A stretch of DNA of 64,000 bases from Hyphomicrobiales bacterium (GCA_017304475.1 JAFKKV010000019.1:163894-227893); one strand, 5' to 3'; shown: positions 42,666 to 52,192, counted from the first letter of the stretch. The notes: generated by a model from the letters alone, not told the origin. Made by a program: numbers and translations.

Positions 42666-44267
42666 ATGCGCAGACGCGTTGTCATCAGCATCCTCGGCAC
42701 GACCCTCGACGTCGGGCGCGGCGGCCGCTGGCGCCCGACGGTGGCGCTCTGCCAGCAGCCGAACCTGTTCATCGACCGGCTCGAATTGCTGCACGGCCAT
42801 CACGCATCGGATCTGGCGGCGCGCGTCAGCCAGGATATCGAGCGGGTCTCGCCGGCGACCGAAATCCGCCGCCACATCGTCCAGCAGAGGGATCCCTGGG
42901 ATTTCAGCGAGGTCTATACGAGCCTACGCGATTTCGCCCGCGGCTATGCCTTCGACACCGACCGGGAGGACTATCTCGTCAACATCACGACCGGCACCCA
43001 TGTTGCCCAGATCTGCTGGTTTCTGCTGACGGAAGCGCATTTCATCCCGGCCCGGCTGCTGCAGCTCTCGCCGCCGCGCGACCGCGAACCAGGCGCCGAT
43101 TTCATCGGCTCCCATTCGATCATCGACCTCGATCTGTCACGCTACGACGCCATCGCGACACGCTTCGCCGCCGAGCGCGAAGACGCGACCTCGTTCCTCA
43201 AGTCCGGCATCGCCACGCGCAGCCGCACCTTCAACGCGATGATCGACCAGATCGAGAAGGTGGCGATCCGTTCGCGCGCGCCCGTCCTGCTCACCGGCCC
43301 TACGGGCGCCGGCAAGTCGCAGCTCGCCAGGCGCATCTACGAATTGAAGAAGGCCCAGCACCAGGTGACCGGCGCCTTTGTCGAGGTGAATTGCGCGACA
43401 TTGCGTGGCGACCAGGCGATGTCGACCCTGTTCGGTCATGTGAAGGGCGCCTTCACCGGCGCCCTGGCCGAGCGTGCCGGCCTGATGAAGGCCGCCCATA
43501 AGGGCGTCCTGTTTCTGGACGAGATCGGCGAACTCGGGCTCGACGAACAGGCCATGTGCCTCAGGGCGATCGAGGAGAAGCGTTTTCTGCCCGTCGGCTC
43601 GGACCGTGACGTGAGCTCGGACTTCCAGCTTCTCGCCGGCACCAATCGCGACCTTGCCGTCAATGTCCGCCAAGGCACCTTTCGCGACGACCTGCTGGCG
43701 CGCCTCAACCTCTGGACCTTCCAATTGCCGGCGCTGCGCGAGCGCAAGGAGGATATCGAGCCGAATCTCGATTTCGAGCTGCGCCGGTTCGGCGAGCGCG
43801 AGGCGCAGAACGTGACCTTCAACAAGGAAGGGCGCGATCTCTATCTTGCCTTCGCAACCGCGCCGGAAGCCTCGTGGCGGGCCAATTTCCGCGACCTCTC
43901 GGCCTCGATCACCCGCATGGCGACGCTCGCGCCGCAGGGCCGCATCAACGAGGCGACGGTGCGCCAGGAAATCGAACGGCTGAGCCTGCAATGGCGCGCC
44001 GGCGACGCCGATACCGACCACGACAAGACGCTCGCCGAGATCCTCGGCGCCGAGCGGATCCGGGAGATCGATCTGTTCGACCAGGCCCAACTCGCCGCCG
44101 TGATCCAGGTCTGCAGGCAAAGCGCGTCGCTCAGCGCCGCAGGCCGAACCCTCTTCGCCGCCTCCAGGCAACACAAGACGAGCGGCAACGACGCCGACCG
44201 CCTGCGCAAATATCTCGCCCGCTTCGGCCTGAGCTTCGAGGATCTGCGCGATCGCGCGTCGGTTTGA
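42666..44267 (+). CDS. rtcR: RtcR, sigma54-dependent activator with CARF-like sensor domain
   Basis: A 533-residue enhancer-binding protein. The first 180 residues are the RtcR regulatory domain, a CARF-like Rossmann fold with VVISILGTTLD at the start and LVNITTGTHVAQ around 104-115, thought to sense RNA fragments with cyclic-phosphate ends. The AAA+ domain has Walker A GPTGAGKS (211-218), GAFTGA (261-266) that contacts sigma54, and Walker B VLFLDEIG (281-288). A short C-terminal DNA-binding helix set follows (SLSAAGRTLFAASRQHK). It is divergent from rsr, with a 218-base shared control region containing the sigma54 promoter. Confidence 0.93.
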   Translation: MRRRVVISILGTTLDVGRGGRWRPTVALCQQPNLFIDRLELLHGHHASDLAARVSQDIERVSPATEIRRHIVQQRDPWDFSEVYTSLRDFARGYAFDTDREDYLVNITTGTHVAQICWFLLTEAHFIPARLLQLSPPRDREPGADFIGSHSIIDLDLSRYDAIATRFAAEREDATSFLKSGIATRSRTFNAMIDQIEKVAIRSRAPVLLTGPTGAGKSQLARRIYELKKAQHQVTGAFVEVNCATLRGDQAMSTLFGHVKGAFTGALAERAGLMKAAHKGVLFLDEIGELGLDEQAMCLRAIEEKRFLPVGSDRDVSSDFQLLAGTNRDLAVNVRQGTFRDDLLARLNLWTFQLPALRERKEDIEPNLDFELRRFGEREAQNVTFNKEGRDLYLAFATAPEASWRANFRDLSASITRMATLAPQGRINEATVRQEIERLSLQWRAGDADTDHDKTLAEILGAERIREIDLFDQAQLAAVIQVCRQSASLSAAGRTLFAASRQHKTSGNDADRLRKYLARFGLSFEDLRDRASV

Positions 44268-44375
44268 AGGCCATTGGTCGGCGCGGTGGCCGGAAAGTTC
44301 AGGACGGGGGCTTGCCGGAGGCCTGATCCCTTGCCGCCCGCCATGCAGGCGAACCACGGCGCGGAATCAGCCCCC

Positions 44376-44870
44376 TCACCGCGCCAGCGGCACGGCGAGC
44401 CCGACCTTGACCCGGTCCATGGCGACGAAGGTGCGGAACCGCTTGACGTTGTTGTTGCCGAAGAACAGCCGGCGCGTCAGGGCCTCGTAGTCGCCCATGG
44501 TCGGCACGACGATGATCAGGATGAAGTCGGCTTCGCCGGTGACATAATAGCATTGCTGCACTTCGGGAGCCGCGGTGAACTCGCGCTTGGCGGCATCGAT
44601 CAGGTCGGCGGTCTCGCTGATCACCTCGACCTCGACGAAGATAGTCAGGGGCTGGCCGACATGCAGAGGGTCGATGACGGCGACATTGGCGCTGATGACG
44701 CCCGCCTCCTCCATGCGCTTGATCCGGCGCTGGACCGCCGGCGCCGACAGGTTGACCGCCTCGCCGATCACCCGTTGCGGCGTGCTGTTGTCCCGCTGCA
44801 GGATGGCAAGAATGGCGAGGTCGAAACGGTCGAGCGTGACCGAAGGCGGAAATGAGGGGGTGCGGGCCAA
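44376..44870 (-). CDS. Lrp/AsnC-family regulator
   Basis: An Lrp-type regulator of about 164 residues. The N-terminal helix-turn-helix is LDRFDLAILAILQRDNSTPQRVIGEAVNLSAPAVQRRIKRMEEAGVI (in parts) and the C-terminal ligand-binding RAM domain includes VQQCYYVTGEADFILIIVV. There is no ATG; TTG at 44870 gives the usual N-terminus, and TTG codons at 44891 and 44912 are alternatives. It is divergent from the diaminopropionate ammonia-lyase operon and probably controls it in response to an amino acid. Confidence 0.85.
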   Translation of the reverse strand: MARTPSFPPSVTLDRFDLAILAILQRDNSTPQRVIGEAVNLSAPAVQRRIKRMEEAGVISANVAVIDPLHVGQPLTIFVEVEVISETADLIDAAKREFTAAPEVQQCYYVTGEADFILIIVVPTMGDYEALTRRLFFGNNNVKRFRTFVAMDRVKVGLAVPLAR

Positions 44871-44975
44871 GGCGTGATCCAGACGAAACAAACTTGCATT
44901 TCGATAGACCAATTGCAGCGCCTATTTCATTCGTCGCGCAATATATTTTCGCCGACCCACAGAGCACGGACGGCC

Positions 44976-46160
44976 ATGTTTCTTGCCAACACCCATTCCG
45001 ATCACGGAAAACCACTCGACCCGGCCGATGCCGAGACCCTCGGCCTGGCGGCGGCCACCGAGGTCGAACGCTTCCTGTCCCATCGCCCGAACCATGCGGA
45101 AACGCCGCTGCGCCATCTCGGCGCCCTGGCGGCCGCGCTTGGCCTCGGCGCCATCCACATCAAGGACGAGGGCTTCAGGCTCGGCCTCGGCAGTTTCAAG
45201 GCGCTCGGCGGATCCTATGCGGTGATCCGGCTGGTGCTGGAAGCCGCCGCCCGGCGGCTCGAACGGCCGGTCGACATTGCCGAACTGCACACGCCAGCGG
45301 TTCGCGAAATCGCCGCACGCATGACCTTCGCCTGCGCCACCGACGGCAATCACGGCCGTTCGGTCGCACAGGGCGCCGAACTGGTCGGCGCCAGGGCCGC
45401 GATCTTCGTGCATTCCGGCGTCAGCGCCAATCGGGTGGCGGCCATCGCCCGCTTCGGCGCCGAGATGATCCGGGTCGAGGGCAATTACGACGAGTCGGTC
45501 GCCGAGGCGACCCGGGTCGCCGCCGAAAAGGGCTGGACCACCGTTTCCGACACCTCCTGGCCCGGTTACGAGCGCATTCCCGGGCTGGTGATGCAGGGTT
45601 ATACGGCGATCGTGCGCGAGGCCCTGCGCCAGCTCGAGCAACCACCGACCCATGTCTTCGTGCAGGCGGGCGTCGGCGGCATCGCCGCTGCCGTCGCAGG
45701 CCATCTTGCCGTCGCACTCGGCGAAACGCGGCCGACCTTCGTGGTGGTCGATCCGGCCCGCGCCGCCTGTCTCTATGAGACGGCCAAGGCCGGCCATCCG
45801 GTCAAGGTGGCGCATGGCGAACCGACCGTCATGGCCATGCTCGAGTGCTACGAGCCCTCGCTGGTTGCCTGGCGGGTGCTGTCGCGCGCAGCCGACGGTT
45901 TCATGACCGTGGATGAGGACGAAGCGGTTGCGGTGATGAACCGCCTCGCCCATCCCGCCGGCAACGATCCGGCCATCATGGCCGGCGAAAGCGGCGGCGT
46001 CGGCCTGGCGGGCCTCATCCAGGCCGCCGGCGATCCCGCGGCCAGGGCCCGGCTCGGTCTCGACGCGGCCTCCCGCATCTTCCTCATCAATACCGAAGGC
46101 GCGACCGATCCGGAACGCTACGCTCAACTGGTGCCTGGCGCGCCGCGGCCATCCAACTGA
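44976..46160 (+). CDS. dpaL: Diaminopropionate ammonia-lyase
   Basis: A 394-residue fold-type II PLP enzyme. The PLP lysine is Lys75 in GLGSFKALGGSY, and ATDGNHGRSVA, GVGGIAAAVAGHL and GESGGVGLAGL supply the substrate, phosphate and cofactor loops in the DpaL pattern. It converts 2,3-diaminopropionate (either enantiomer in characterised homologues) to pyruvate and two ammonia. It heads an operon with two amidohydrolases, a PxpA homologue and a TctC-like binding protein, suggesting use of an N-acylated diaminopropionate or similar compound. Confidence 0.88.
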   Translation: MFLANTHSDHGKPLDPADAETLGLAAATEVERFLSHRPNHAETPLRHLGALAAALGLGAIHIKDEGFRLGLGSFKALGGSYAVIRLVLEAAARRLERPVDIAELHTPAVREIAARMTFACATDGNHGRSVAQGAELVGARAAIFVHSGVSANRVAAIARFGAEMIRVEGNYDESVAEATRVAAEKGWTTVSDTSWPGYERIPGLVMQGYTAIVREALRQLEQPPTHVFVQAGVGGIAAAVAGHLAVALGETRPTFVVVDPARAACLYETAKAGHPVKVAHGEPTVMAMLECYEPSLVAWRVLSRAADGFMTVDEDEAVAVMNRLAHPAGNDPAIMAGESGGVGLAGLIQAAGDPAARARLGLDAASRIFLINTEGATDPERYAQLVPGAPRPSN

Positions 46161-46197
46161 GCGCCGGCAGAGCCCGAAGGCCCGAGGGAGCCCGGTC

Positions 46198-47436
46198 ATG
46201 ACAGCACTGTCCGTCGACGCGGAACGCCTTGTCGGCCGCATCCGGCAGCTCGGCGGGATCGGCCGCGAGGGCGACGGCAGGCTCGTCCGGCTCGCCGGCT
46301 CGGACGCGGACAAGGCGGGGCGCGATCAGCTCGTCGCCTGGATCAGGCAGGCCGGGCTGACCGTCGCGATCGATCGCATCGGCAATATCTTCGGCATCTG
46401 GAAAGGCGCCGACAGCGCCGATCCGGCGCCGGTCCTGATCGGCTCGCATATCGACACCGTCATCGATGCCGGCATCTATGACGGCTGCTACGGCGTGCTG
46501 GCCGGGCTGGAGGTGATCGAGACGCTGAAGGCGGCCGGCTTCAGCCCGGCGCGCGCCATCGCTGTCGCCGCCTTCACCAATGAGGAAGGCGTGCGCTACG
46601 CCCCGGACATGCTGGGCTCGCTGGTCCATGCCGGCGGGCTGCCGCTCGAACAGGCGCTGGCGGTCGAGGGCACCGACGGCACATTGCTCGGCGCCGAGCT
46701 CGCGCGGATCGGCTATGCCGGTCTCGAACAACCCGGCTTCCTCAAGCCCCATGCCTATATCGAGCTGCATGTCGAACAGGGCCCGGTGCTGGAGCGCGAG
46801 GGCCTGGCCATCGGCGCGGTCGAAAACCTCCAGGGCATTTCGTGGCAGCGCGTCACCATCGATGGCGAGGCCAACCATGCCGGCACGACGCCGATGTCGA
46901 TGCGCCGCGACGCCGGCCATGCGGCAGCGCGCGTGGTCACCTTCCTGCGCGACCGCGCCAAGGCCTCCAATACGCCCTCTGTCGCGACGGTCGGCTGCAT
47001 GAGCTTTGAACCGAACGCGATCAATGTCATTCCCGCGCGCGCCAGCTTCACCGTCGACCTGCGCGATCCCGACGAACAGCGCCTGAAAGCGGCGGAGGCA
47101 GCGCTCAACGAATATCTCGTCGCGCTGGCGGCCGCCGACGCCGTGACGATCTCGGTCGAGCGGCTGGCGCGTTTCGAGCCGGTGATCTTCGACAGGACGA
47201 TGGTCGCATGGATCGAGGAGGCCGCGGGCAAGCGCGGGCTCGCCGCCCGGCGCATGACCTCGGGCGCCGGTCACGACGCCCAGATGATCGCGCGCATCGC
47301 GCCGTCGGCGATGATCTTCGTGCCGAGCATCGGCGGCATCAGCCATAATCCGCGCGAGCGGACCAGCGATTCCGACCTGATCGCCGGCGCCAATGTCCTG
47401 CTCGATGTCGTCACCCGGCTTGCAGCCGCGCAATAG
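46198..47436 (+). CDS. Zn-dependent amidase/carbamoylase of the M20 family (AllC/HyuC-like)
   Basis: A 412-residue enzyme of the allantoate amidohydrolase/N-carbamoyl-L-amino-acid hydrolase group. Metal ligands and catalytic acid are clear: His84 and Asp95 in GSHIDTV...DGCYG, Glu129/130 in TNEEG, His191 in LHVEQG, and the C-terminal GAGHDA and GGISHNPRE motifs. It follows dpaL by 37 bases. It probably removes a carbamoyl or related group from an amino acid feeding the ammonia-lyase. Confidence 0.87.
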   Translation: MTALSVDAERLVGRIRQLGGIGREGDGRLVRLAGSDADKAGRDQLVAWIRQAGLTVAIDRIGNIFGIWKGADSADPAPVLIGSHIDTVIDAGIYDGCYGVLAGLEVIETLKAAGFSPARAIAVAAFTNEEGVRYAPDMLGSLVHAGGLPLEQALAVEGTDGTLLGAELARIGYAGLEQPGFLKPHAYIELHVEQGPVLEREGLAIGAVENLQGISWQRVTIDGEANHAGTTPMSMRRDAGHAAARVVTFLRDRAKASNTPSVATVGCMSFEPNAINVIPARASFTVDLRDPDEQRLKAAEAALNEYLVALAAADAVTISVERLARFEPVIFDRTMVAWIEEAAGKRGLAARRMTSGAGHDAQMIARIAPSAMIFVPSIGGISHNPRERTSDSDLIAGANVLLDVVTRLAAAQ

Positions 47437-47446
47437 GGAGAAGGCG

Positions 47447-48616
47447 ATGGCCAAGCTCGACCTGGACGGGCTCGAACGGGACATGACCGCCTGGCGGCGC
47501 GACCTGCACAGCCATCCGGAATTCGGCTTCGAGGAAAAGCGCACGGCTGCCTTCGTCGCCGCGAAGCTGCGCGAATTCGGCCTCGACGAGGTCGCCGAGG
47601 GCATCGGCGGCACCGGCGTCGTCGGCACGCTGAGGCGCGGCAGCGGCAACCGGGCGATCGCGCTGCGCGCCGACATGGATGCCTTGCGCATCGCCGAACA
47701 GGGCGATCTCGCCTATCGCTCGAAGACGGCGGGCACTATGCATGCCTGCGGCCATGATGGCCACACCGCCATGCTGCTCGGGGCGGCCCGGCTGCTCGCC
47801 GCCGAAGGCGGTTTCGACGGCACCGTTCGCTTCGTCTTCCAGCCGGCCGAGGAATGGGGCAAGGGCGCGCTCGCCATGCTGGCCGATGGGCTGATGGAGC
47901 GTTTTCCCTTCGACGAGATCTACGGCCTGCACAACATGCCGGGACTTGCGGTCGGGCGGTTCGAGACGCGCCCGGGACCGATCATGTCGGCGGAGGACAA
48001 TTTCGAGATCGTGCTGAAAGGCGTCGGCGGCCATGCCGCCCGGCCGCATGCGGGCAATGAAGTGCTGGTCGCCGCCTGCGCGCTGGTGACCAATCTGCAG
48101 ACCATCGTTTCACGGCGCCTGAGCCCGGCCGATATCGGCGTGGTCTCGGTGACCGAGTTGATCACCGACGGCACCCGCAACGCCCTGCCCGGATTGGCGC
48201 GCATCCTGGGCGATGCCCGCAGCTTCCGCCCCGAGGTCAGCGCCGAAATCGAGAAGCAGATGCGGATCATCGCCGAAGGCACGGCGATCGCTCACAATGT
48301 CGCGGCCGAGGTGACCTATAGCCGCGAGTTCGTGCCGCTCGTCAACGATGCCGCGCTGGTGGACGAAGCCTTCGCCGCCGCGCGCACTGTCTTCGCCGCC
48401 GACCTCGTCGCCACTGCCCGCGAGCCGATGACCGGCTCGGAGGATTTCGCCCGCTTCCTGGATCATGTGCCGGGTTGCTTCGTTTTCGTCGGCAATGGCG
48501 AGCGCTCGGCGCCGCTGCACAATCCATCCTATGATTTCAACGATGACGGGCTCATCCATGGGGCACGCCTGCATGCCGCGATCGTGCAGCGCCGGCTCGG
48601 CCCGGAGCCCGTATGA
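47447..48616 (+). CDS. M20 family amidohydrolase (aminoacylase/IAA-amino acid hydrolase-like)
   Basis: A 389-residue M20D metallopeptidase. It shows RRDLHSHPEFGFEE, the metal loop MHACGHDGHTAML, FQPAEEWGKGA and the dimerisation-domain segment GGHAARPH. These enzymes cleave N-acyl amino acids. The ATG at 47447 has GGGAGAAGG directly before it and begins 10 bases after the previous stop. It likely deacylates the substrate of this operon. Confidence 0.9.
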   Translation: MAKLDLDGLERDMTAWRRDLHSHPEFGFEEKRTAAFVAAKLREFGLDEVAEGIGGTGVVGTLRRGSGNRAIALRADMDALRIAEQGDLAYRSKTAGTMHACGHDGHTAMLLGAARLLAAEGGFDGTVRFVFQPAEEWGKGALAMLADGLMERFPFDEIYGLHNMPGLAVGRFETRPGPIMSAEDNFEIVLKGVGGHAARPHAGNEVLVAACALVTNLQTIVSRRLSPADIGVVSVTELITDGTRNALPGLARILGDARSFRPEVSAEIEKQMRIIAEGTAIAHNVAAEVTYSREFVPLVNDAALVDEAFAAARTVFAADLVATAREPMTGSEDFARFLDHVPGCFVFVGNGERSAPLHNPSYDFNDDGLIHGARLHAAIVQRRLGPEPV

Positions 48617-48655
48617 CGCAACGACGGACGACGCACACCGGAAAGGCCCTGCGCG

Positions 48656-49429
48656 ATGAGCACGAAAATCAACCTGAACGCCGATATCGCCGAAGGCTTC
48701 GGTGCCTATGATATCGGCAACGACGCCGACCTGATGACCGTCATCAAGTCGGCCAATGTCGCCTGCGGCTTTCACGCGGGCGATGCCACCACCATGCATC
48801 GCCTGGTCAACATCGCCAAACTCGAAGGCGTCAGCATCGGCGTGCATCCGGGCTTCAACGACCTCTGGGGCTTTGGCCGCCGCCAGATCGACATGAACCC
48901 CCGGGATCTCGAACTGATGGTCGCCTATCAGATCGGCGCCCTGCAGGCGATGGCGCGTTATGCCGGGCTGCCGGTGACCCATCTGAAGCCCCATGGCGCG
49001 CTCAACAACATGGCGGCGGTGCGCGAGGACTATGCCATGGCCATCGGCCGGGCGATCCAGACGGTCGATGCCGACATGATCTATGTCGCGCTCACCGGCT
49101 CGGAGATGGAGAAGGCGGCGCGCAAGCTTGGCCTGAAGCTTGCTCGTGAAGGCTTCGCCGACCGCCAATACGAAAGCGACGGCAATCTGACGCCCCGCTC
49201 CATCGCCGGCTCCGTCTACAAGGACCCTGAGGTGGCGCTGACCCAATGCGTGAACATGGTGACCAAGGGTTTCGTCGTCTCCCGCCAGGGCACCGAGGTC
49301 GCAGTCGCGGCCGAGACGCTCTGCGTCCATGGCGACGAGCCGACCGCGGTGGCGCTCGCCCGCCACGTCCGCCAGGGCCTGGAACAGGCCGGCTGCCGGA
49401 TCGTCACCATTCCCGAAATGCTGAACTGA
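48656..49429 (+). CDS. pxpA: 5-oxoprolinase subunit A family protein (LamB/YcsF)
   Basis: A 257-residue LamB/YcsF protein with the signatures INLNADIAEGFG, ANVACGFHAGD, IGVHPGFNDLWGFGRR and HLKPHGALNNM. In E. coli and Bacillus PxpA works with PxpB and PxpC to open 5-oxoproline using ATP. Neither pxpB nor pxpC is seen in the window, so here it may act on another lactam, or its partners lie elsewhere. It is in the dpaL operon. Confidence 0.88.
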   Translation: MSTKINLNADIAEGFGAYDIGNDADLMTVIKSANVACGFHAGDATTMHRLVNIAKLEGVSIGVHPGFNDLWGFGRRQIDMNPRDLELMVAYQIGALQAMARYAGLPVTHLKPHGALNNMAAVREDYAMAIGRAIQTVDADMIYVALTGSEMEKAARKLGLKLAREGFADRQYESDGNLTPRSIAGSVYKDPEVALTQCVNMVTKGFVVSRQGTEVAVAAETLCVHGDEPTAVALARHVRQGLEQAGCRIVTIPEMLN

Positions 49430-49458
49430 CCACCGCTTCCAAGGCCCGGGGCTGACAC

Positions 49459-50451
49459 ATGACCATGATCAATGCCGTAATGTCTCGCTGCACGCGCGCA
49501 GCGGCGATCCTTCTCGTCACGGCGACGGCCGCCCTTGCCGCCTATCCGGAGCGGCCGATCAGCATCATGGTCGGCTTTGCCGCCGGCGGCACCAGCGATG
49601 TCGCCGCGCGAATCCTGGCCGAGCGCCTGAGCCAGACATTGGGCAAGCCGGTCATCATCGAGAACCGGCCGGGCGCCGGCGGTTCGGTCGCCGCCGCGGC
49701 CTCGGCGCGGGCGACCCCCGACGGCTATTCGATCATGCTCTCCGACCCCGGCGCCTATGCCATCAATCCCGTCGTCTTCCCGCAGAATGCCCGCTACGAC
49801 CCCCTGGCGGATTTCACCCCCATTGCCCTGGTCGGCCAGTCGCCGCTGGTCCTGGTGGTCCCGTCCGGCCGGCCCTTCACCACGCTCGAGGCCCTCAACG
49901 CCCATTTGCGCGCCAAGGCGAGCGAGGCCAATTACGCCTCATCCGGCAATGCCGGCATCAGCCAGTTCGGCGCCGAGCTCTATCTGAAGCGCGCCGGCGA
50001 CCTCGCCGCTTTGCACATCCCCTATCGGGGCGGCGCGCCGATGATGGAGGCCTTGCTCAAGGGCGAGGTCGATTTCGGCGTCGCCGTGCTGGCCTCCGCC
50101 ATCTCGCAGATCGAAGGCGGCGGCGTGCGTCCGTTGGCGCTCGCCGCGCCCAGCGCGACGCCGGCGGTCGCCCAGGTGCCGCTGCTCGAGCGCCTCGGCC
50201 TGCCGGATACCACCATGACCTCCTGGGTGATCATGATCGGCCCCCGCGGCATGCCGCCCGAAGTGGTCGCCCGCCTGAACACCGAGATCAACGCGGCGAT
50301 CAACGATCCCGCCATTCGCCAGCGCCTGCTGAATGCCGGCATCGAGACCTATCCGGCCGCGACGCCTGCGGAGACCGGCGCCTATCTCAAACGCGAGGTC
50401 GAACGCTACCGGGCCTATCAGAGCGAGCTCGGCGACCGGCTGACGCGTTGA
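49459..50451 (+). CDS. TctC/Bug-type tripartite tricarboxylate transporter binding protein
   Basis: A 330-residue periplasmic protein with a Sec signal (RAAAILLVTATAALAAYPER). The family signature is clear: YPERPISIMVGFAAGGTSDV, GKPVIIENRPGAGG, and HIPYRGGAPMMEALLKGEVD. It binds a carboxylate or amide ligand. No TctA/TctB membrane genes follow, which is common for this expanded family. Being last in the dpaL operon, it probably binds the substrate or an intermediate of that pathway. Confidence 0.9.
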   Translation: MTMINAVMSRCTRAAAILLVTATAALAAYPERPISIMVGFAAGGTSDVAARILAERLSQTLGKPVIIENRPGAGGSVAAAASARATPDGYSIMLSDPGAYAINPVVFPQNARYDPLADFTPIALVGQSPLVLVVPSGRPFTTLEALNAHLRAKASEANYASSGNAGISQFGAELYLKRAGDLAALHIPYRGGAPMMEALLKGEVDFGVAVLASAISQIEGGGVRPLALAAPSATPAVAQVPLLERLGLPDTTMTSWVIMIGPRGMPPEVVARLNTEINAAINDPAIRQRLLNAGIETYPAATPAETGAYLKREVERYRAYQSELGDRLTR

Positions 50452-50529
50452 GGGGGGCGGCGGCATCGGCCTCGCGCGACGACAAAAACCGCAACTCCGA
50501 CACGTCACCCGCAACGAAAAGCACAACGC

Positions 50530-50700
50530 GATCAACCCTCTCCCATAGGGAGAGGGTGGCGCCGTCAGGCGCCGGGTGAGGGGCGTAACGGCTCAGAACC
50601 GACACCGACGCTCGCGCCGCATATTGCCCTTTCCGGAGATGGACGCCCCCTCACCCGGCAGCTGACGCTGCCACCCTCCCTATGGGAGAGGGTTGATCGC
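50530..50700. repeat. Composite palindromic element, copy 2
   Basis: The same architecture as at 10611-10775: outer CCCTCTCCC/GGGAGAGGG hairpins, inner palindromes (GGCGCCGTCAGGCGCC and GGCAGCTGACGCTGCC) and a core of about 60 bases. Read on the opposite strand, the core aligns with that of copy 1, including CATCTCCGGA, GCGAGCGTCGG and TATGCGGCG. It fills the gap between the TctC gene and the ArsR gene (50452-50749); no coding frame is supported there. Confidence 0.75.
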
Positions 50701-50749
50701 GTTGAGTTTTTCGCTTTGAGCGCGATCCTGATGAAGCGGGCTTGCCCCC

Positions 50750-51091
50750 TCACCCACTCGCAACCACCAGATCGATCAGCCCCGGAAACCGTGCATCCAG
50801 CTCCTCCCGCCTCAGGCGGTTGGTGCGGCGATTGCCGAAATCGGTCTGGAAGATCAGGCCGGCCTCGCGCAGCACGCGGAAATGATGGGTGCGCGTCGCT
50901 TTCGTCACCGGCAGGCCGAAGGAGCCGCAGAGCCGTTCGCCGCCCGGCGGCTCGGCCGCCAGCAGCAGCACGATCTGGCGCCTCAGCGGGTCGGCCAGCG
51001 CCGAGAAGATCGTGCCGAGCTCCATTTCGTCGGCTGAGGGGTGCCCCTCCGGGTCAGGCATGTCCGTGTCCGCCAAAGGTACGACTTGCAT
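50750..51091 (-). CDS. ArsR-family winged-helix regulator
   Basis: A protein of about 113 residues with the ArsR helix-turn-helix: GTIFSALADPLRRQIVLLLAAE, SFGLPVTKATRTHHFRVLREAGLI and the wing FGNRRTNRLRREEL. No metal-binding cysteine pair is present in the recognition helix, so metal sensing is unlikely. The start is uncertain among ATG codons at 51112, 51094 and 51091; the last has GAGG upstream. It is divergent from the quinone oxidoreductase gene that it probably controls. Confidence 0.83.
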   Translation of the reverse strand: MQVVPLADTDMPDPEGHPSADEMELGTIFSALADPLRRQIVLLLAAEPPGGERLCGSFGLPVTKATRTHHFRVLREAGLIFQTDFGNRRTNRLRREELDARFPGLIDLVVASG

Positions 51092-51211
51092 CATACCTCG
51101 ATCCAGGATCATATCGAGGTACGGCTGGCGACATACCTACCCGGAATTGATCGTCGGCGCTATGGCCCCGACCGCCAGCCGCGAGGCTCGCGCGACACCA
51201 AGGAAGCGACC

Positions 51212-52192
51212 ATGAGCAAGGCAAGAGCGGTTGAGATCAGCGCCTTCGGCGCACCTGAGGTCATGAAGGTCACGACGTCGGCGCTCGCGGCGCCCGGGCC
51301 CGGCGAGGCGCAGCTTCGCCAGACCGCGATCGGCTTCAACTATATCGACGTCTATCAGCGCAGTGGCATCTATCCGCTGCCTCTGCCGACCGGCCTCGGC
51401 TTCGAGGCCGCCGGCACCGTCGAGGCCGTCGGCCCGGATGTGACAGCCGTCAAGGTCGGCGACCGCGTCGCCTATATGAATGCCGGCGTCGGCGCCTATG
51501 CCGACCGGCGCAACGTGCCGGCCGACAAGCTGGTGGTGCTGCCGCCCGACATCAGCGACGAGGCCGCCGCGGCCCTGCTGTTCAAGGGCATGACCGCGCA
51601 ATATCTCATTCGCAAGACCCACCCGGTCCAGGCCGGCGAGCTCATCCTGGTGCATTCGGCGGCCGGCGGTGTCGGCCAGATCCTGACCCGCTGGGCCAAG
51701 GCGCTGGGCGCGACCGTGGTCGGCACCGCCGGCTCGGCCGCCAAATGCGAGATCGCGCGCCGGGCCGGCTGCGACATCGCCATCGATTATTCGCGCGAGG
51801 ACTGGCCGGAGGCCTTCCTCGCCGCCACCGGCGGCCGCAAGGCACGCGTCGTCTATGACGCCGTCGGCAAGGATACGCTGCTGAAATCGCTCGACTGCGC
51901 GGCGCCCTTCGGTCTCGTGGTCTCCTATGGCGCGGCCTCCGGCCCGGCACCCGCCATCTCACCCGATCTGCTCAACAAGAAGGGCTGCCTGTTCCTGACC
52001 CGCCCCTCGGTTTTCCCGCACAATGCCGACCCGGAAACCTTCCGCGCCAATGCCGCCGATCTCTTCGCGGCGATTTCGACCGGCAAGGTGACGATCGATA
52101 TCGGCGCCCGCTTCACGCTCGACGACATCGCGAGCGCGCATCAGGCAGCCGAAAGCCGGGCCACGACGGGCGCCATCCTGATCACGCCTTAG
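51212..52192 (+). CDS. Quinone oxidoreductase (zeta-crystallin/QorA type)
   Basis: A 326-residue medium-chain reductase of the QorA type: FGAPEVMKV near the N-terminus, IGFNYIDVYQRSGIYPLPLP, and the NADPH-binding VHSAAGGVGQILTRWAKALGATVVGT. No zinc ligands are present. It reduces quinones by one electron with NADPH or acts on small enones. ATG at 51212 has AAGGAAG upstream. It pairs with the divergent ArsR gene. Confidence 0.9.
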   Translation: MSKARAVEISAFGAPEVMKVTTSALAAPGPGEAQLRQTAIGFNYIDVYQRSGIYPLPLPTGLGFEAAGTVEAVGPDVTAVKVGDRVAYMNAGVGAYADRRNVPADKLVVLPPDISDEAAAALLFKGMTAQYLIRKTHPVQAGELILVHSAAGGVGQILTRWAKALGATVVGTAGSAAKCEIARRAGCDIAIDYSREDWPEAFLAATGGRKARVVYDAVGKDTLLKSLDCAAPFGLVVSYGAASGPAPAISPDLLNKKGCLFLTRPSVFPHNADPETFRANAADLFAAISTGKVTIDIGARFTLDDIASAHQAAESRATTGAILITP

